NCBI GenBank assembly: GCA_036489975.1
Contig: DASXES010000075.1
Coordinates: 1 to 64,000, forward strand
Direction: 5' to 3'
Source of the DNA: Roseiarcus sp036489975
GTDB taxonomy: Bacteria; Pseudomonadota; Alphaproteobacteria; Rhizobiales; Beijerinckiaceae
DNA: 64,000 bases
Below the pieces are notes generated by a model. It was not told the DNA's origin. It worked only from the letters and a program-made list of their open reading frames with translations, and searched no databases. Each line of letters starts with the position of its first letter. Within the stretch, counting starts at the first letter, position 1. The translations under genes and the position numbers were made by a program. Below are positions 8,755 to 17,367 of the stretch, piece by piece.

Positions 8755-9582
8755 TCAGCGCTCAAGCGCAGCGGCGTCTGAGAGCGCGGCGAGATCGTCA
8801 GGCTGCGCTGCGGCGGCGACAAAGCCATAGCCGGCCCCGGTCCAGGCGATGGCGGTGAGCGTGCCGATCGCGCCCCGCCGCGCCGGCGCCGGGCCGATCT
8901 CGTCGAGCGGCTCGACCATCAGCGTCGCCCGCTCGCCGCCCGCGTCCTGGTAGACATAGAGCGCCGCCGCCGCCTGCACGCCGGGCACAAGGCGCACGCC
9001 GAGCAGATGCAGGCCTCGGGGCGTCGGCGGCGCGAGTGTGAGGCGCGGCCCGAGGCGGCGCGCGAGCACGGGATCGTCGGCGGAGAACTCGACCGGCAGC
9101 GGCGCCAAATCATGCGCCGCGGCAAGGCCCGCCGCGAGCAGCGCCGCCGGTGGGCGCGGCCCGAACTCGGGTGGGGCGGCGACGAGCAGCGCCACCGAGA
9201 GGGTCAGCAGCGCGATGGCGCCGCGCAGAATCGCGCCCGGCGCGTCCCGGCGCCAATCGGGCGCCGGCTGGGTCGGCGAGCGCAGCGCGCCTGCATGGCC
9301 GAACTGGCGCGAAACGGTCTCGGGTCGGCGGGTCGCTTCGCTGAAGCGGCGCACGCCGTTCTCGTTGGAAGCGCGGCCGAGATCGAGCGGGTCGCGCGCG
9401 GGCGCACCAAAGGCGCAGCGAATTTCGCGGTTCTGCGCTTGCCACTGTGCGACTTCGCGGCGTAGCTCCGCGTCGCCGCCAAGGCGCGTCTCGAAGGCGC
9501 GCCGCGCCGGCGCGTCGAGGCAATTGTCGACATAGGCCAGGGCCTCGGCGAGCGTCTCGGCCGGGTCGGCGCGGCCAGTCAT
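8755..9582 (-). CDS. Anti-sigma factor (RskA/RsiW-like), partner of the ECF sigma factor
   Basis: A 275-residue protein starting MTGRADPAETLAEALAYVDN, an N-terminal helical anti-sigma domain (~1-70), a polar linker, one membrane segment around residue 145-165 (GAIALLTLSVALLVAAP), and an extracytoplasmic C-terminal domain. Its ATG overlaps the stop codon of the upstream ECF sigma gene by 4 bp, the usual pairing of a sigma factor with its membrane-bound inhibitor. No zinc HxxxCxxC motif is obvious. The C-terminal part has the look of the anti-sigma-K factor family. The signal it senses is unknown. Confidence 0.75.
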   Translation of the reverse strand: MTGRADPAETLAEALAYVDNCLDAPARRAFETRLGGDAELRREVAQWQAQNREIRCAFGAPARDPLDLGRASNENGVRRFSEATRRPETVSRQFGHAGALRSPTQPAPDWRRDAPGAILRGAIALLTLSVALLVAAPPEFGPRPPAALLAAGLAAAHDLAPLPVEFSADDPVLARRLGPRLTLAPPTPRGLHLLGVRLVPGVQAAAALYVYQDAGGERATLMVEPLDEIGPAPARRGAIGTLTAIAWTGAGYGFVAAAAQPDDLAALSDAAALER

Positions 9583-10112
9583 TTGACAACGCGCAGATGG
9601 GCGCTCTGCGGCCAGCGGGTCGCAGCGTCGCGCACGGCGCCAATCTGGACCGAGAGGCGCGCTCTCGCCCGGGCGAGGCGCTCGACGACGGCGGTAAGCG
9701 GCACGTCGAGCGCGGCCGCCGCCTCGCGATGGGTGAAGCCGGCGAGCACGACCAGCAGCAGCGTTTCGCGCAGCTCGATCGGCAGGCTGCGCACCACGAT
9801 CGCCGCCGAACCGCAGGCGCGCCCGCAGGGCGGAGGCTCGACCCAGGCGCCGTCGTCTTCGGCGACCAGCCGCCGCGCGTAGCGCCGATAGAGTCGGATG
9901 AATTGGGCGAAAGCGCGCACCCCGGCGGCGCGGCGCGCCTCGCACGGGCCTTCGATCAGGGTCAGCGACGCCTGGCGGAGCAACTTGTCGACCAACGCGG
10001 CGGCGGCGATGTCATCGAACACGAACCGGTCGTCGCGAACCAACGCCAGACCGAATCGCCGCAAGGCGCACGCGTCGTCAAACCATTCTCGGCTTGGAGG
10101 CACCCGCGCCAC
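9579..10112 (-). CDS. ECF-type RNA polymerase sigma factor
   Basis: A 177-residue protein with a sigma region 2 that is weakly conserved (LALVRDDRFVFDDIAAAALVDKLL, in two helices, in place of the usual aeDlVQetfl motif) and a clearer region 4 helix-turn-helix (LPIELRETLLLVV, then FTHREAAAALDVPLTAV). It should recruit RNA polymerase to a small stress regulon and is held by the membrane anti-sigma factor encoded just downstream. It starts at GTG 10112. The promoter side carries three closely spaced TTAA motifs (10123-10137). Confidence 0.78.
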   Translation of the reverse strand: MARVPPSREWFDDACALRRFGLALVRDDRFVFDDIAAAALVDKLLRQASLTLIEGPCEARRAAGVRAFAQFIRLYRRYARRLVAEDDGAWVEPPPCGRACGSAAIVVRSLPIELRETLLLVVLAGFTHREAAAALDVPLTAVVERLARARARLSVQIGAVRDAATRWPQSAHLRVVK

Positions 10113-10306
10113 CCGTAATTAACGGTTAACATTAATGACTCTATTCCGAATGAAGGGCGCTTCCAAGCGCCCGGACCGGCGCTCGCACATAATTTTCGCT
10201 TGCCCCGAGCCGGACCCGCCTCTTCCCTCGCGGCCCCACCGAGGCTAAGGGATGGCCGTTCGGCGCCTGAAAAGCGGGCGCGGACGCGTAGATGGGTGAG
10301 GTTTCG

Positions 10307-11146
10307 ATGGCGCAGCAGGATAGCTCGGTCGGTTCCGGCGAAGGCGTCATGCGCGGAATGCGCGGGATCGTCTTCGGCGTCGCCAACAACCGGTCGATCG
10401 CCTGGGGCATCGCCAAGGCCGCCCAAGTGGCCGGGGCCGAGGTCGCGCTCACCTATCAGGGCGAGGCGCTGGAGAAACGGGTGCGCCCGCTCGCCCAGGA
10501 ACTCGGCGCGCCGGTGCTGGGCCATTGCGACGTCACCGACGGGGCCTCGATCGACGCGGTCTTCGCCGAAGCGACGCGCTTATGGGGGGCGATCGACTTC
10601 ATCGTCCATTGCATTGCTTTCGCCGACAAGGACGAATTAACCGGCCGCTACGTCGATACGACCGAGGGCAATTTCACCAAATCGCTGGCGATCTCCTGCT
10701 ATTCCTTCACCGCGCTCGCCCAGCGGGCCGAGAAGATGATGCCCAACGGCGGCTCGCTGCTCACTCTGACCTATTACGGCGCCGAAAAATGGATGCCGCA
10801 CTATAACGTCATGGGCGTCGCTAAAGCGGCGCTGGAGGCGAGCGTGCGCTACCTTGCCGCCGACCTCGGCGAGAAGGCGATCCGCGTCAACGCCATTTCG
10901 GCGGGACCGATCAAGACGCTCGCCGCCTCGGGCATCGGCGACTTCCGCTATATTTTGCGATGGAACGAACTCAACGCGCCGCTGCGTCGCGGCGTGACGG
11001 CCGAAGAGGTCGGACAGACGGCGGTCTATCTCCTGTCGCCGATGTCGCGCGGCGTTACCGGCGAAATCCTGCACGTCGATGCCGGCTATCACGTCGTCGG
11101 CATGAAGAACCCGGCCGCGCCAGACATCTCGATCGTAAAAGAGTAG
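10307..11146 (+). CDS. fabI: Enoyl-[acyl-carrier-protein] reductase (NADH)
   Basis: A 279-residue short-chain dehydrogenase-like enzyme that reduces enoyl-ACP in the last step of each fatty-acid elongation cycle. The cofactor loop is GVANNRSIAWGIA, and the catalytic Tyr-x6-Lys is in YNVMGVAK near residue 166, preceded by YYGAEK. The ending GEILHVDAGYHVVGM is typical. ATG 10307 has a GGGTGAGG ribosome site; an in-frame ATG at 10292 is less well placed. It converges on the MscS gene, and both 3' ends lie in a short tandem repeat. Confidence 0.95.
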   Translation: MAQQDSSVGSGEGVMRGMRGIVFGVANNRSIAWGIAKAAQVAGAEVALTYQGEALEKRVRPLAQELGAPVLGHCDVTDGASIDAVFAEATRLWGAIDFIVHCIAFADKDELTGRYVDTTEGNFTKSLAISCYSFTALAQRAEKMMPNGGSLLTLTYYGAEKWMPHYNVMGVAKAALEASVRYLAADLGEKAIRVNAISAGPIKTLAASGIGDFRYILRWNELNAPLRRGVTAEEVGQTAVYLLSPMSRGVTGEILHVDAGYHVVGMKNPAAPDISIVKE

Positions 11147-11191
11147 CGCCCGTGCTACTTGTCGATCGTCAAAGAGTAGCGCTCGCTACTT
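11131..11191. repeat. Tandem duplication with hairpins between convergent fabI and mscS-family genes
   Basis: Copy 1 (11131-11160) and copy 2 (11164-11191) are nearly identical; each contains AGTAGC...GCTACT, which can fold into a hairpin. The fabI stop (TAG) lies in copy 1 and the stop of the MscS-family gene (on the other strand) lies in copy 2. They may act as a bidirectional terminator; there is no long T-tract. Confidence 0.7.
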
Positions 11192-13543
11192 GGGGTAAGG
11201 GACTCGCAGGCCCACTTCGCGCATGCGGCGCTGAATGTCGAAGTTCATCTCGCTGCGCACCCGCTCGGCCGTCACGACGTCGTCGACGAAACAGATCAGT
11301 TCGAACTTCAGCGCCCAGTCGCCGAATTCTTTCAGGAGCACCAGCGGCGCCGGGATCGCCAGCACCGAATCCTGCGCCTTGGCGGCGGCGATGAGAATCT
11401 CGCGCGCCGTTTCCGCATCGCTCTCGTAGGCGATGTTGACCGCGACGAGGATGCGCCCGGTGCGGTCGGTGTGCATCCAGTTCTTCACCGGGCCGCCAAC
11501 CAGCGTCGCGTTGGGAACGATCAGAATGCCGCGGTCGAAGGTTTCAATCTCGGTGGCGCGCGCGTTGATGCGACGCACGAAGCCTTGCTCCGTTCCCACG
11601 ACGATCAAGTCGCCGACGCGGATGCCTCGCTCCCACAACAGAATCAGGCCGGAGACGAAATTGTTGGCGATCGACTGCAAGCCGAAGCCGATGCCGACCG
11701 ACAGCGCGCCCGCGACGATCGCCAGCTTCTGCGAATCGACGCCGAGCTGGGCGCCGCTGATCAGCAACGCGGCGAGAACGCCGACATAGCCGACAATGGT
11801 GCGGATCGAATTGCTGACGCCGGCGTCGAGGCGTGTGCGCGGCAGATAGCGCGACGACAGCCAGTTCTGCAGGGCGCGGGTCGTCCCCATGCCGATCGCG
11901 AGCGCTGCGCCCGCCACCAGCAGCGAGGACAGCGATAGCGTCAGCCCGCCAATCTTGAAGCCGAAATAGGCATTGCGCAGGCTCGAGGCGAAGTCCTGCG
12001 ACACGTTCCAACGCGCGAGGATCAACGCCACCCCGGCAATGACGATGACCAGCCGGGCGAAGCCCTGGACCAGCACCACGATCTGCTCCAGCGCATCGCG
12101 CCTCAGCGCAATCGCGCTCATCAGGCCACGTCCGAGCGCCGCGCCCGGCTTGAGCAGGGCCTCCGTTCCCTCTTGTATGACCGCGTCGAGGACATAGAGT
12201 GTGGCGATCACCATCGCCACTTCCATCGTCTGGTCGACGACATAGGTGGCGAATGCGACGTAGCCGGCGAGCGTCGCGCCGAAGGTCAGCGCCGCCAGCG
12301 TCCAGCCGAGGACGGCGCGCGCCGGTCCCCAGTCGGAGCGCCCCGACCCGCCTCCCGCGCCGGCCAATCGCCTGAGCGTCCCGGCGAGCAGCAGCGCGGC
12401 GAGCGCCGAGCCGAGCGCACGGCCGGCGACGGCGAGATTGAGCGAAGCGACAAGATCGGCCGTCGGCTCGAGCAGCCGCTCAGCGGCGAGGATCACCGCG
12501 ACGCCGAGCCAAAGCCGCAGCAGCAGCGCGCTCGCGCGGTCGCTGAGATTGACGAGGCGCCAATTGGCGTCGCCAGGCGACAGCAGCCCGCGCGCGACCG
12601 CATTGGCGATCGCAATCAGCCGCAGCCCGTCGAGCGTCGCATCGAGTGCGCCCTGCAGGCGGGGATCGGAGATATCGAAAAAATCGAGCGCATAGGCGAA
12701 GACGCCGAGGCCAACCAGCGGCGCCGCAGCAAGCGCCGCGCTGGTCCAGAGCGCCGCGAGCGCGCGGTGGAACCGGTCGGGCGCCGGCGCCTCGGGATCG
12801 CGGGCAAGGACCCGGCGCATCACCCAATGCAGCGGCGCGGCGAGCGCGAGGAGCGCCAGCACGATGGCGAGAAACCCGAGCCCCTGCGACAGGCTGAGGC
12901 GGCCGGAGAGCGCGTTAAACCAGTCGGTGACACGCGCCGCCAACGCGCGTGCGTCGTCTGGCGCCTCGCGCACGACGGCGATCCATAGCAGCGGGCTCAC
13001 CACGCTCGAGGATTGGGCGAACGTGCGACGGGTGAAGAGATCGCGCCGCGCCGCGCTGATGCGCGCGTCGATATCGTCGATCTGCAACAGCATCGCCCGC
13101 GCCGAGCGCAAGTCGGCGTCGAGCGCGTCGTGCCGCTGTTTTTCAGTCGCAAGTTCCGGGCTCGCCGAGTCGTTCGCGGCGGGGTCCTTCGACTTTGGCG
13201 TCAGCTCGGCAAGCCGTTTGGTCGAGGCCTCGACGCGCGGCGCGAGGTTGACGACCACCGCCTGCAGATCGGTCGCGAGCGGATCGGCGGCGGCGCGCAG
13301 GCGCACCAGGTCGGCGTCGGCGAGGTCGCTGGCCTTTAGCCCGGCTTCGATGTCGGCGATGGTCGTGCGCGCCGAATCGAGTGTCTGCTGGGTCGTGTCC
13401 TCGCCGGCGGCGCGCGCCGGGGCCCCTGCGACTAGCAAGAGCGCGAGCAACAGGGGAAGGGCGCGAAAGGCGGACAAACGAGTCCTCGAGCGTGATTCGG
13501 CGATAAGCGGCGTCCAATTGGCGCCCGACCATGGCGACGCCAT
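11186..13543 (-). CDS. Large mechanosensitive ion channel of the MscS family (DUF3772-containing)
   Basis: A 785-residue membrane protein. A signal peptide (LPLLLALLLVAGAPARA) is followed by a periplasmic coiled-coil region (~35-190, DUF3772-like), a run of some ten membrane helices, and the MscS core: the pore helix around SVGIGFGLQSIANNFVSG, the beta domain (RGIRVGDLIVV, IVPNATLVGGPVKNWM) and the cytoplasmic vestibule to the end. It is expected to open on membrane stretch during osmotic downshift. ATG 13543 was chosen; an upstream in-frame TTG at 13558 is possible. It is divergent from hisZ. Confidence 0.92.
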   Translation of the reverse strand: MASPWSGANWTPLIAESRSRTRLSAFRALPLLLALLLVAGAPARAAGEDTTQQTLDSARTTIADIEAGLKASDLADADLVRLRAAADPLATDLQAVVVNLAPRVEASTKRLAELTPKSKDPAANDSASPELATEKQRHDALDADLRSARAMLLQIDDIDARISAARRDLFTRRTFAQSSSVVSPLLWIAVVREAPDDARALAARVTDWFNALSGRLSLSQGLGFLAIVLALLALAAPLHWVMRRVLARDPEAPAPDRFHRALAALWTSAALAAAPLVGLGVFAYALDFFDISDPRLQGALDATLDGLRLIAIANAVARGLLSPGDANWRLVNLSDRASALLLRLWLGVAVILAAERLLEPTADLVASLNLAVAGRALGSALAALLLAGTLRRLAGAGGGSGRSDWGPARAVLGWTLAALTFGATLAGYVAFATYVVDQTMEVAMVIATLYVLDAVIQEGTEALLKPGAALGRGLMSAIALRRDALEQIVVLVQGFARLVIVIAGVALILARWNVSQDFASSLRNAYFGFKIGGLTLSLSSLLVAGAALAIGMGTTRALQNWLSSRYLPRTRLDAGVSNSIRTIVGYVGVLAALLISGAQLGVDSQKLAIVAGALSVGIGFGLQSIANNFVSGLILLWERGIRVGDLIVVGTEQGFVRRINARATEIETFDRGILIVPNATLVGGPVKNWMHTDRTGRILVAVNIAYESDAETAREILIAAAKAQDSVLAIPAPLVLLKEFGDWALKFELICFVDDVVTAERVRSEMNFDIQRRMREVGLRVPYPK

Positions 13544-13656
13544 GGCGGCGATTGTCAAACCCCGAGCCGGCGCGAACTGTTCACCTTGGGGCGGGAAAAA
13601 GGCTGCGTCTGCGGCCCGGTTTTGTTAAAGGAAACGACGAAAACAAGGAAAAAGCC

Positions 13657-14838
13657 GTGAATTCCACCCCGCCCGCAAGTCCTGGGCCCGCAAGCCAAGC
13701 TTTGGCAAGCCTCGCGCCCGGCGCCGCCGTCCTCGAGGCGGGAGCGCGGGCGCTCGACTATTGCCTGGCGGCGGGATTTACCCGTCTCGAGCCGCCAATC
13801 CTCCAGCCGGCCTCGGTGTTCCTCGACATGTCGGGCGAGGACATCCGCGGCCGTCTCTATCTCGCGACCGACGCTTCGGGCGCGGAGCTGTGCCTACGGC
13901 CAGATTATACCGTGCCGGTGTGCCTCGCCTATCTCGCTTCGCCGGAGGCCGGGCGTCTCGCGCAATACGCCTATCTCGGCCCGGTGTTTCGCGCCCGCCC
14001 CGGCCAGAGCGGCGAGATGATCCAGACTGGGTTAGAGAGCTATGGCCGCAGCGACATCGAAGCCGCCGACGCGGAAATCCTTGGCCTGGCCCTCGAAGCC
14101 GCCGAACTTGCCGGCGCCGGCCCGCTGAAGGTCAAGATCGGCGACGCGCGGCTGTTCGACAGCGCGCTTTCCGCGCTCGCTCTGCCCGAATTGTGGCTGC
14201 GCCGCATTCGGCGCGGCCTGGCGCGCGGCAAGTCGCTCGAAGCGATCCTCGCCAATGGCGCGGGACAAGGCGCGCTCGCCCAGTCAGGCGTGCTGGCGGC
14301 GTTGGAGAGCGCCGATCACGCCGGCGCCAAGGCGCTGGTCGAAGATTTGCTGGCGATCGCCGGCATTGCGACGGTCGGCGGGCGAACCGCCGGCGAAATC
14401 GCCGACCGCTTCCTCGAACAAGCCGCTCAGCGCTCGCAGGCCCATGTCAGCCCCGAACAGCAGGAGGCGATCCGCCGCTTCCTGGCGATCTCTGGCGATC
14501 CCGACAGTTCGTCGCGGGCGCTGCGCGCACTCGCCAAAGACGCGCGCCTCGATCTTGGCGCAGCGCTCGATTCCTTCGACCAGCGCATCGGCTTCCTTGC
14601 CGCGCGCGGACAGCGCATCGACGACTTCGTCTACTCGGCCGCGTTTGTGCGCGATCTCGACTATTACACCGGCTTCGTCTTCGAGGCGGTCGACGCCGCC
14701 AATCCGAGCGCGCGGCCCGCGGTTGGCGGGGGCCGCTACGATGCACTGGCGCGCCGGTTAGGGGCTTCAGCCGACGTGCCGGCGGTCGGCGCGGCGATCT
14801 GGATCGATCGCCTGCCCGCCAAGGGAGCGCGCGCATGA
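13657..14838 (+). CDS. hisZ: ATP phosphoribosyltransferase regulatory subunit HisZ
   Basis: A 393-residue paralogue of histidyl-tRNA synthetase that lacks the anticodon-binding domain. Class II motifs are seen in LRPDYTVPVCLAYL and in the C-terminal VRDLDYYTGFVFEAV and GGGRYDALARRLG. It binds HisG and allows allosteric feedback by histidine in the first step of histidine synthesis. I place the start at GTG 13657, which has AAGGA at 13645-13649; the open frame runs further upstream but without family similarity. Its stop overlaps the hisG start by 4 bp, so the two are translationally coupled. Confidence 0.95.
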   Translation: MNSTPPASPGPASQALASLAPGAAVLEAGARALDYCLAAGFTRLEPPILQPASVFLDMSGEDIRGRLYLATDASGAELCLRPDYTVPVCLAYLASPEAGRLAQYAYLGPVFRARPGQSGEMIQTGLESYGRSDIEAADAEILGLALEAAELAGAGPLKVKIGDARLFDSALSALALPELWLRRIRRGLARGKSLEAILANGAGQGALAQSGVLAALESADHAGAKALVEDLLAIAGIATVGGRTAGEIADRFLEQAAQRSQAHVSPEQQEAIRRFLAISGDPDSSSRALRALAKDARLDLGAALDSFDQRIGFLAARGQRIDDFVYSAAFVRDLDYYTGFVFEAVDAANPSARPAVGGGRYDALARRLGASADVPAVGAAIWIDRLPAKGARA

Positions 14839-15836
14839 CGAGCGTGGACGCCGCCCCCGAGCAGCCGCTGGTGCTCGCCGTGCCCTCCAAGGGGCGGCTG
14901 CAGGAGAACGTCGCCGCCTTTTTCGCCCGCGCCGGGCTGGAGCTGACGCAAGGGCGGGGCCTGCGCGACTATCGCGGCGCGATCGCGGAACTGCCGGGCG
15001 TCGAAGTCGCCTTCCTCTCCGCCTCCGAGATCGTCGGCCAACTCGCCGCGGGCGCCGTGCATTTCGGCGTCACTGGCGAGGATCTGGTGCGTGAGCAGGT
15101 CGCCGACGCCGATCAGCGCCTCGTCCTGCTCGCTCCGCTCGGCTTCGGGCGCGCCAATGTCGTCGTCGCCGCGCCGCAGGCCTGGATCGACGTGCGCTCG
15201 ATGACCGATCTCGAAGATGTCGCTGCGCGCTACCGGGCGCGGCGCGGCGAGCGCATGCGGGTCGCGACCAAATACGTCAATCTGACGCGCCGCTTCTTCG
15301 CCGAACACGGCGTCGCCGACTACCGCATCGTCGAGAGCCTCGGCGCCACCGAAGGCGCGCCGGCGGCCGGAGCGGCCGAGCTGATCGTCGACATCACCAC
15401 CACCGGCGCAACCCTCGCGGCGAACGCGCTCAAAATTCTCAACGACGGGGTGATCCTGCGCTCGCAGGCGACGCTGGTCGCTTCGCCGCAAGCGCGCTGG
15501 ACGCCCGGCGCGCGCGCCGCCGCGCGAGCGATCCTCACCCGCATCGCCGCCGCCGAGGACGCGCGCAAATCGCGCGAGGTCCGCGCGCGGTTGCCGACGC
15601 CGGTTCACCTGATCGTCGAAGAAGCCCGCGTGCTGTTCGACGCGGCGCCGGCGCTCGGCGACGAGCCCGATCCGCATGGCTTTGTCGTCTTGCACTGTCC
15701 ACGCGCCAAGGCCGCCGAGCTCGCCGACTGGCTGCTCGGCCAGGGCGCGGTCAGGGTCAGCGTCGTCGCGCTGGAACAGATCTTCGACGCCCGCAATCCG
15801 CTCTATGAGGCGCTGGAGGCGCGGATCGGCGGATAG
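14835..15836 (+). CDS. hisG: ATP phosphoribosyltransferase HisG
   Basis: A 333-residue HisG, which joins ATP and PRPP in the committed step of histidine synthesis. The start VLAVPSKGRLQENV, the middle RVATKYVNLTRRFF and the PRPP loop ELIVDITTTGATLAAN are typical. HisG enzymes that work with HisZ are often the short form (about 210-230 residues); this one has a C-terminal extension of about 100 residues (from ~235: ILTRIAAAEDARKS to the end), as I recall for several Hyphomicrobiales. ATG 14835 overlaps the hisZ stop (ATGA). Confidence 0.96.
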   Translation: MTSVDAAPEQPLVLAVPSKGRLQENVAAFFARAGLELTQGRGLRDYRGAIAELPGVEVAFLSASEIVGQLAAGAVHFGVTGEDLVREQVADADQRLVLLAPLGFGRANVVVAAPQAWIDVRSMTDLEDVAARYRARRGERMRVATKYVNLTRRFFAEHGVADYRIVESLGATEGAPAAGAAELIVDITTTGATLAANALKILNDGVILRSQATLVASPQARWTPGARAAARAILTRIAAAEDARKSREVRARLPTPVHLIVEEARVLFDAAPALGDEPDPHGFVVLHCPRAKAAELADWLLGQGAVRVSVVALEQIFDARNPLYEALEARIGG

Positions 15837-15963
15837 GCGTCGCCAACCCGCCCCAATCGTCTTCCTTTGGCCGCAATTTTTCGTTCATTGCCCGAGCGTT
15901 CGTTGCACTTTTGGCGCGAGATGGGCTAGACGACGCAAGCTCTGGCCGAGGAACCCAGGAAAC

Positions 15964-17367
15964 GTGCGTTATCTCTCCACGCGCGGCGAAGCGCCGCGAC
16001 TCGGGTTCTGCGACGCGATGCTGGCCGGGCTCGCCCGCGATGGCGGCCTCTACACGCCCGAACATGTGATTAAGGTCGAGCCCGCGGCAATTCGCGCGCT
16101 GTCAGGCTTGCCCTACGCGGAAGCTGCGACGCGGCTGGTCGCCCCCTATGTCGGCGAGGACTTCTCAGGGGCCGAACTCTCTGAGATCGCCACGGACGCC
16201 TACGGCGAATTCCGCCACGCGGCGACCGCGCCGCTGGTCCAGCTTGGCGACAATCTTTTTCTGCTCGAGCTGTTCCACGGGCCGACCCTCGCCTTCAAGG
16301 ATTTCGCCATGCAATGGCTGGGGCGGCTGATGAACCGGGCCCTGGAGCGGTTGGACAGGCGCGCGACGATCCTCGGCGCCACCTCGGGCGACACTGGCGC
16401 GGCGGCGATCGAAGCCTTCGGCGGCCAGGCGCAGACCGATGTCTTCATCCTCTTTCCCCATGGCCGCGTCTCCGACGTGCAGCGGCGGCAGATGACGACG
16501 GTTGACCGGCCCAACGTGCACGCGCTGGCGATCGAGGGCGCGTTCGACGACTGCCAGGCGATCGTCAAGACGCTGTTCAACGATCTGCCGTTGCGCGATG
16601 CGCTCAATCTCTCGGGCGTCAACTCGATCAACTGGGCGCGCATCCTCGCCCAGATCGTCTATTACTTCACCGCCGCCGTCACGCTCGGCGCGCCCGAACG
16701 CAAAGTCTCCTTCGCCGTGCCGACCGGCAACTTTGGCGACGTGCTCGCCGGCTATTACGCTAAGCAGATGGGCCTGCCGATCGAGCGGCTGATCGTCGCC
16801 ACCAACGAGAACGACATCCTCGCCCGCGCGTTGGCGAGCGGCCACTATAAGCCGGTCGGCGTCAAGGCGACGCAGTCGCCCTCGATGGACATTCAAGTCT
16901 CCTCCAATTTCGAGCGCCTGCTGTTCGACGCTTATGGGCGCGACGCGAGTGTGGTGCGCGCGGCGATGGGCGCGCTCAGGCAGGGCGGCGAATTCGTGAT
17001 TGCCCCCGCGGCGCTGGCGACGATCCGGCGCGACTTCGACGCCGAGCGCGTCGATGAGAGCGAATGCGTCGGCGAAATGGGCCGGGTCTATCGCGACAGC
17101 GGCGTGATCCTCGATCCCCACAGCGCGATCGGCGTCCACGCGGCGCGCCGCGCGCTGATGCGCGACCCCGCGACGCCGGTCGTCGCGTTGGCGACCGCGC
17201 ATCCGGCCAAGTTCCCCGATGCGGTCGAGCGGGCGATCGGCTTGCGCCCAATGCTGCCGGCGCATCTCAGCGGCCTCGAAGCGCGCCGCGAAAGCTTCAC
17301 TGTGTTGCCCAATGATGCGGGCGCGGTGGCGAAGTTCGTGCGCGAACGGACGAGGGTCGCAGCGTGA
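15964..17367 (+). CDS. thrC: Threonine synthase
   Basis: A 467-residue PLP enzyme that converts O-phosphohomoserine to threonine. Features are the N-terminal RYLSTRGEAPRLGFCDA, the PLP lysine in GPTLAFKDFAMQ, the phosphate loop GATSGDTGAAAI and the FAVPTGNFGDVLAGYYAKQM segment. GTG 15964 has AGGAAAC just before it and gives the expected N-terminus; longer upstream reading adds unrelated residues. Its stop overlaps the start of the M16 peptidase gene by 4 bp. Confidence 0.96.
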   Translation: MRYLSTRGEAPRLGFCDAMLAGLARDGGLYTPEHVIKVEPAAIRALSGLPYAEAATRLVAPYVGEDFSGAELSEIATDAYGEFRHAATAPLVQLGDNLFLLELFHGPTLAFKDFAMQWLGRLMNRALERLDRRATILGATSGDTGAAAIEAFGGQAQTDVFILFPHGRVSDVQRRQMTTVDRPNVHALAIEGAFDDCQAIVKTLFNDLPLRDALNLSGVNSINWARILAQIVYYFTAAVTLGAPERKVSFAVPTGNFGDVLAGYYAKQMGLPIERLIVATNENDILARALASGHYKPVGVKATQSPSMDIQVSSNFERLLFDAYGRDASVVRAAMGALRQGGEFVIAPAALATIRRDFDAERVDESECVGEMGRVYRDSGVILDPHSAIGVHAARRALMRDPATPVVALATAHPAKFPDAVERAIGLRPMLPAHLSGLEARRESFTVLPNDAGAVAKFVRERTRVAA

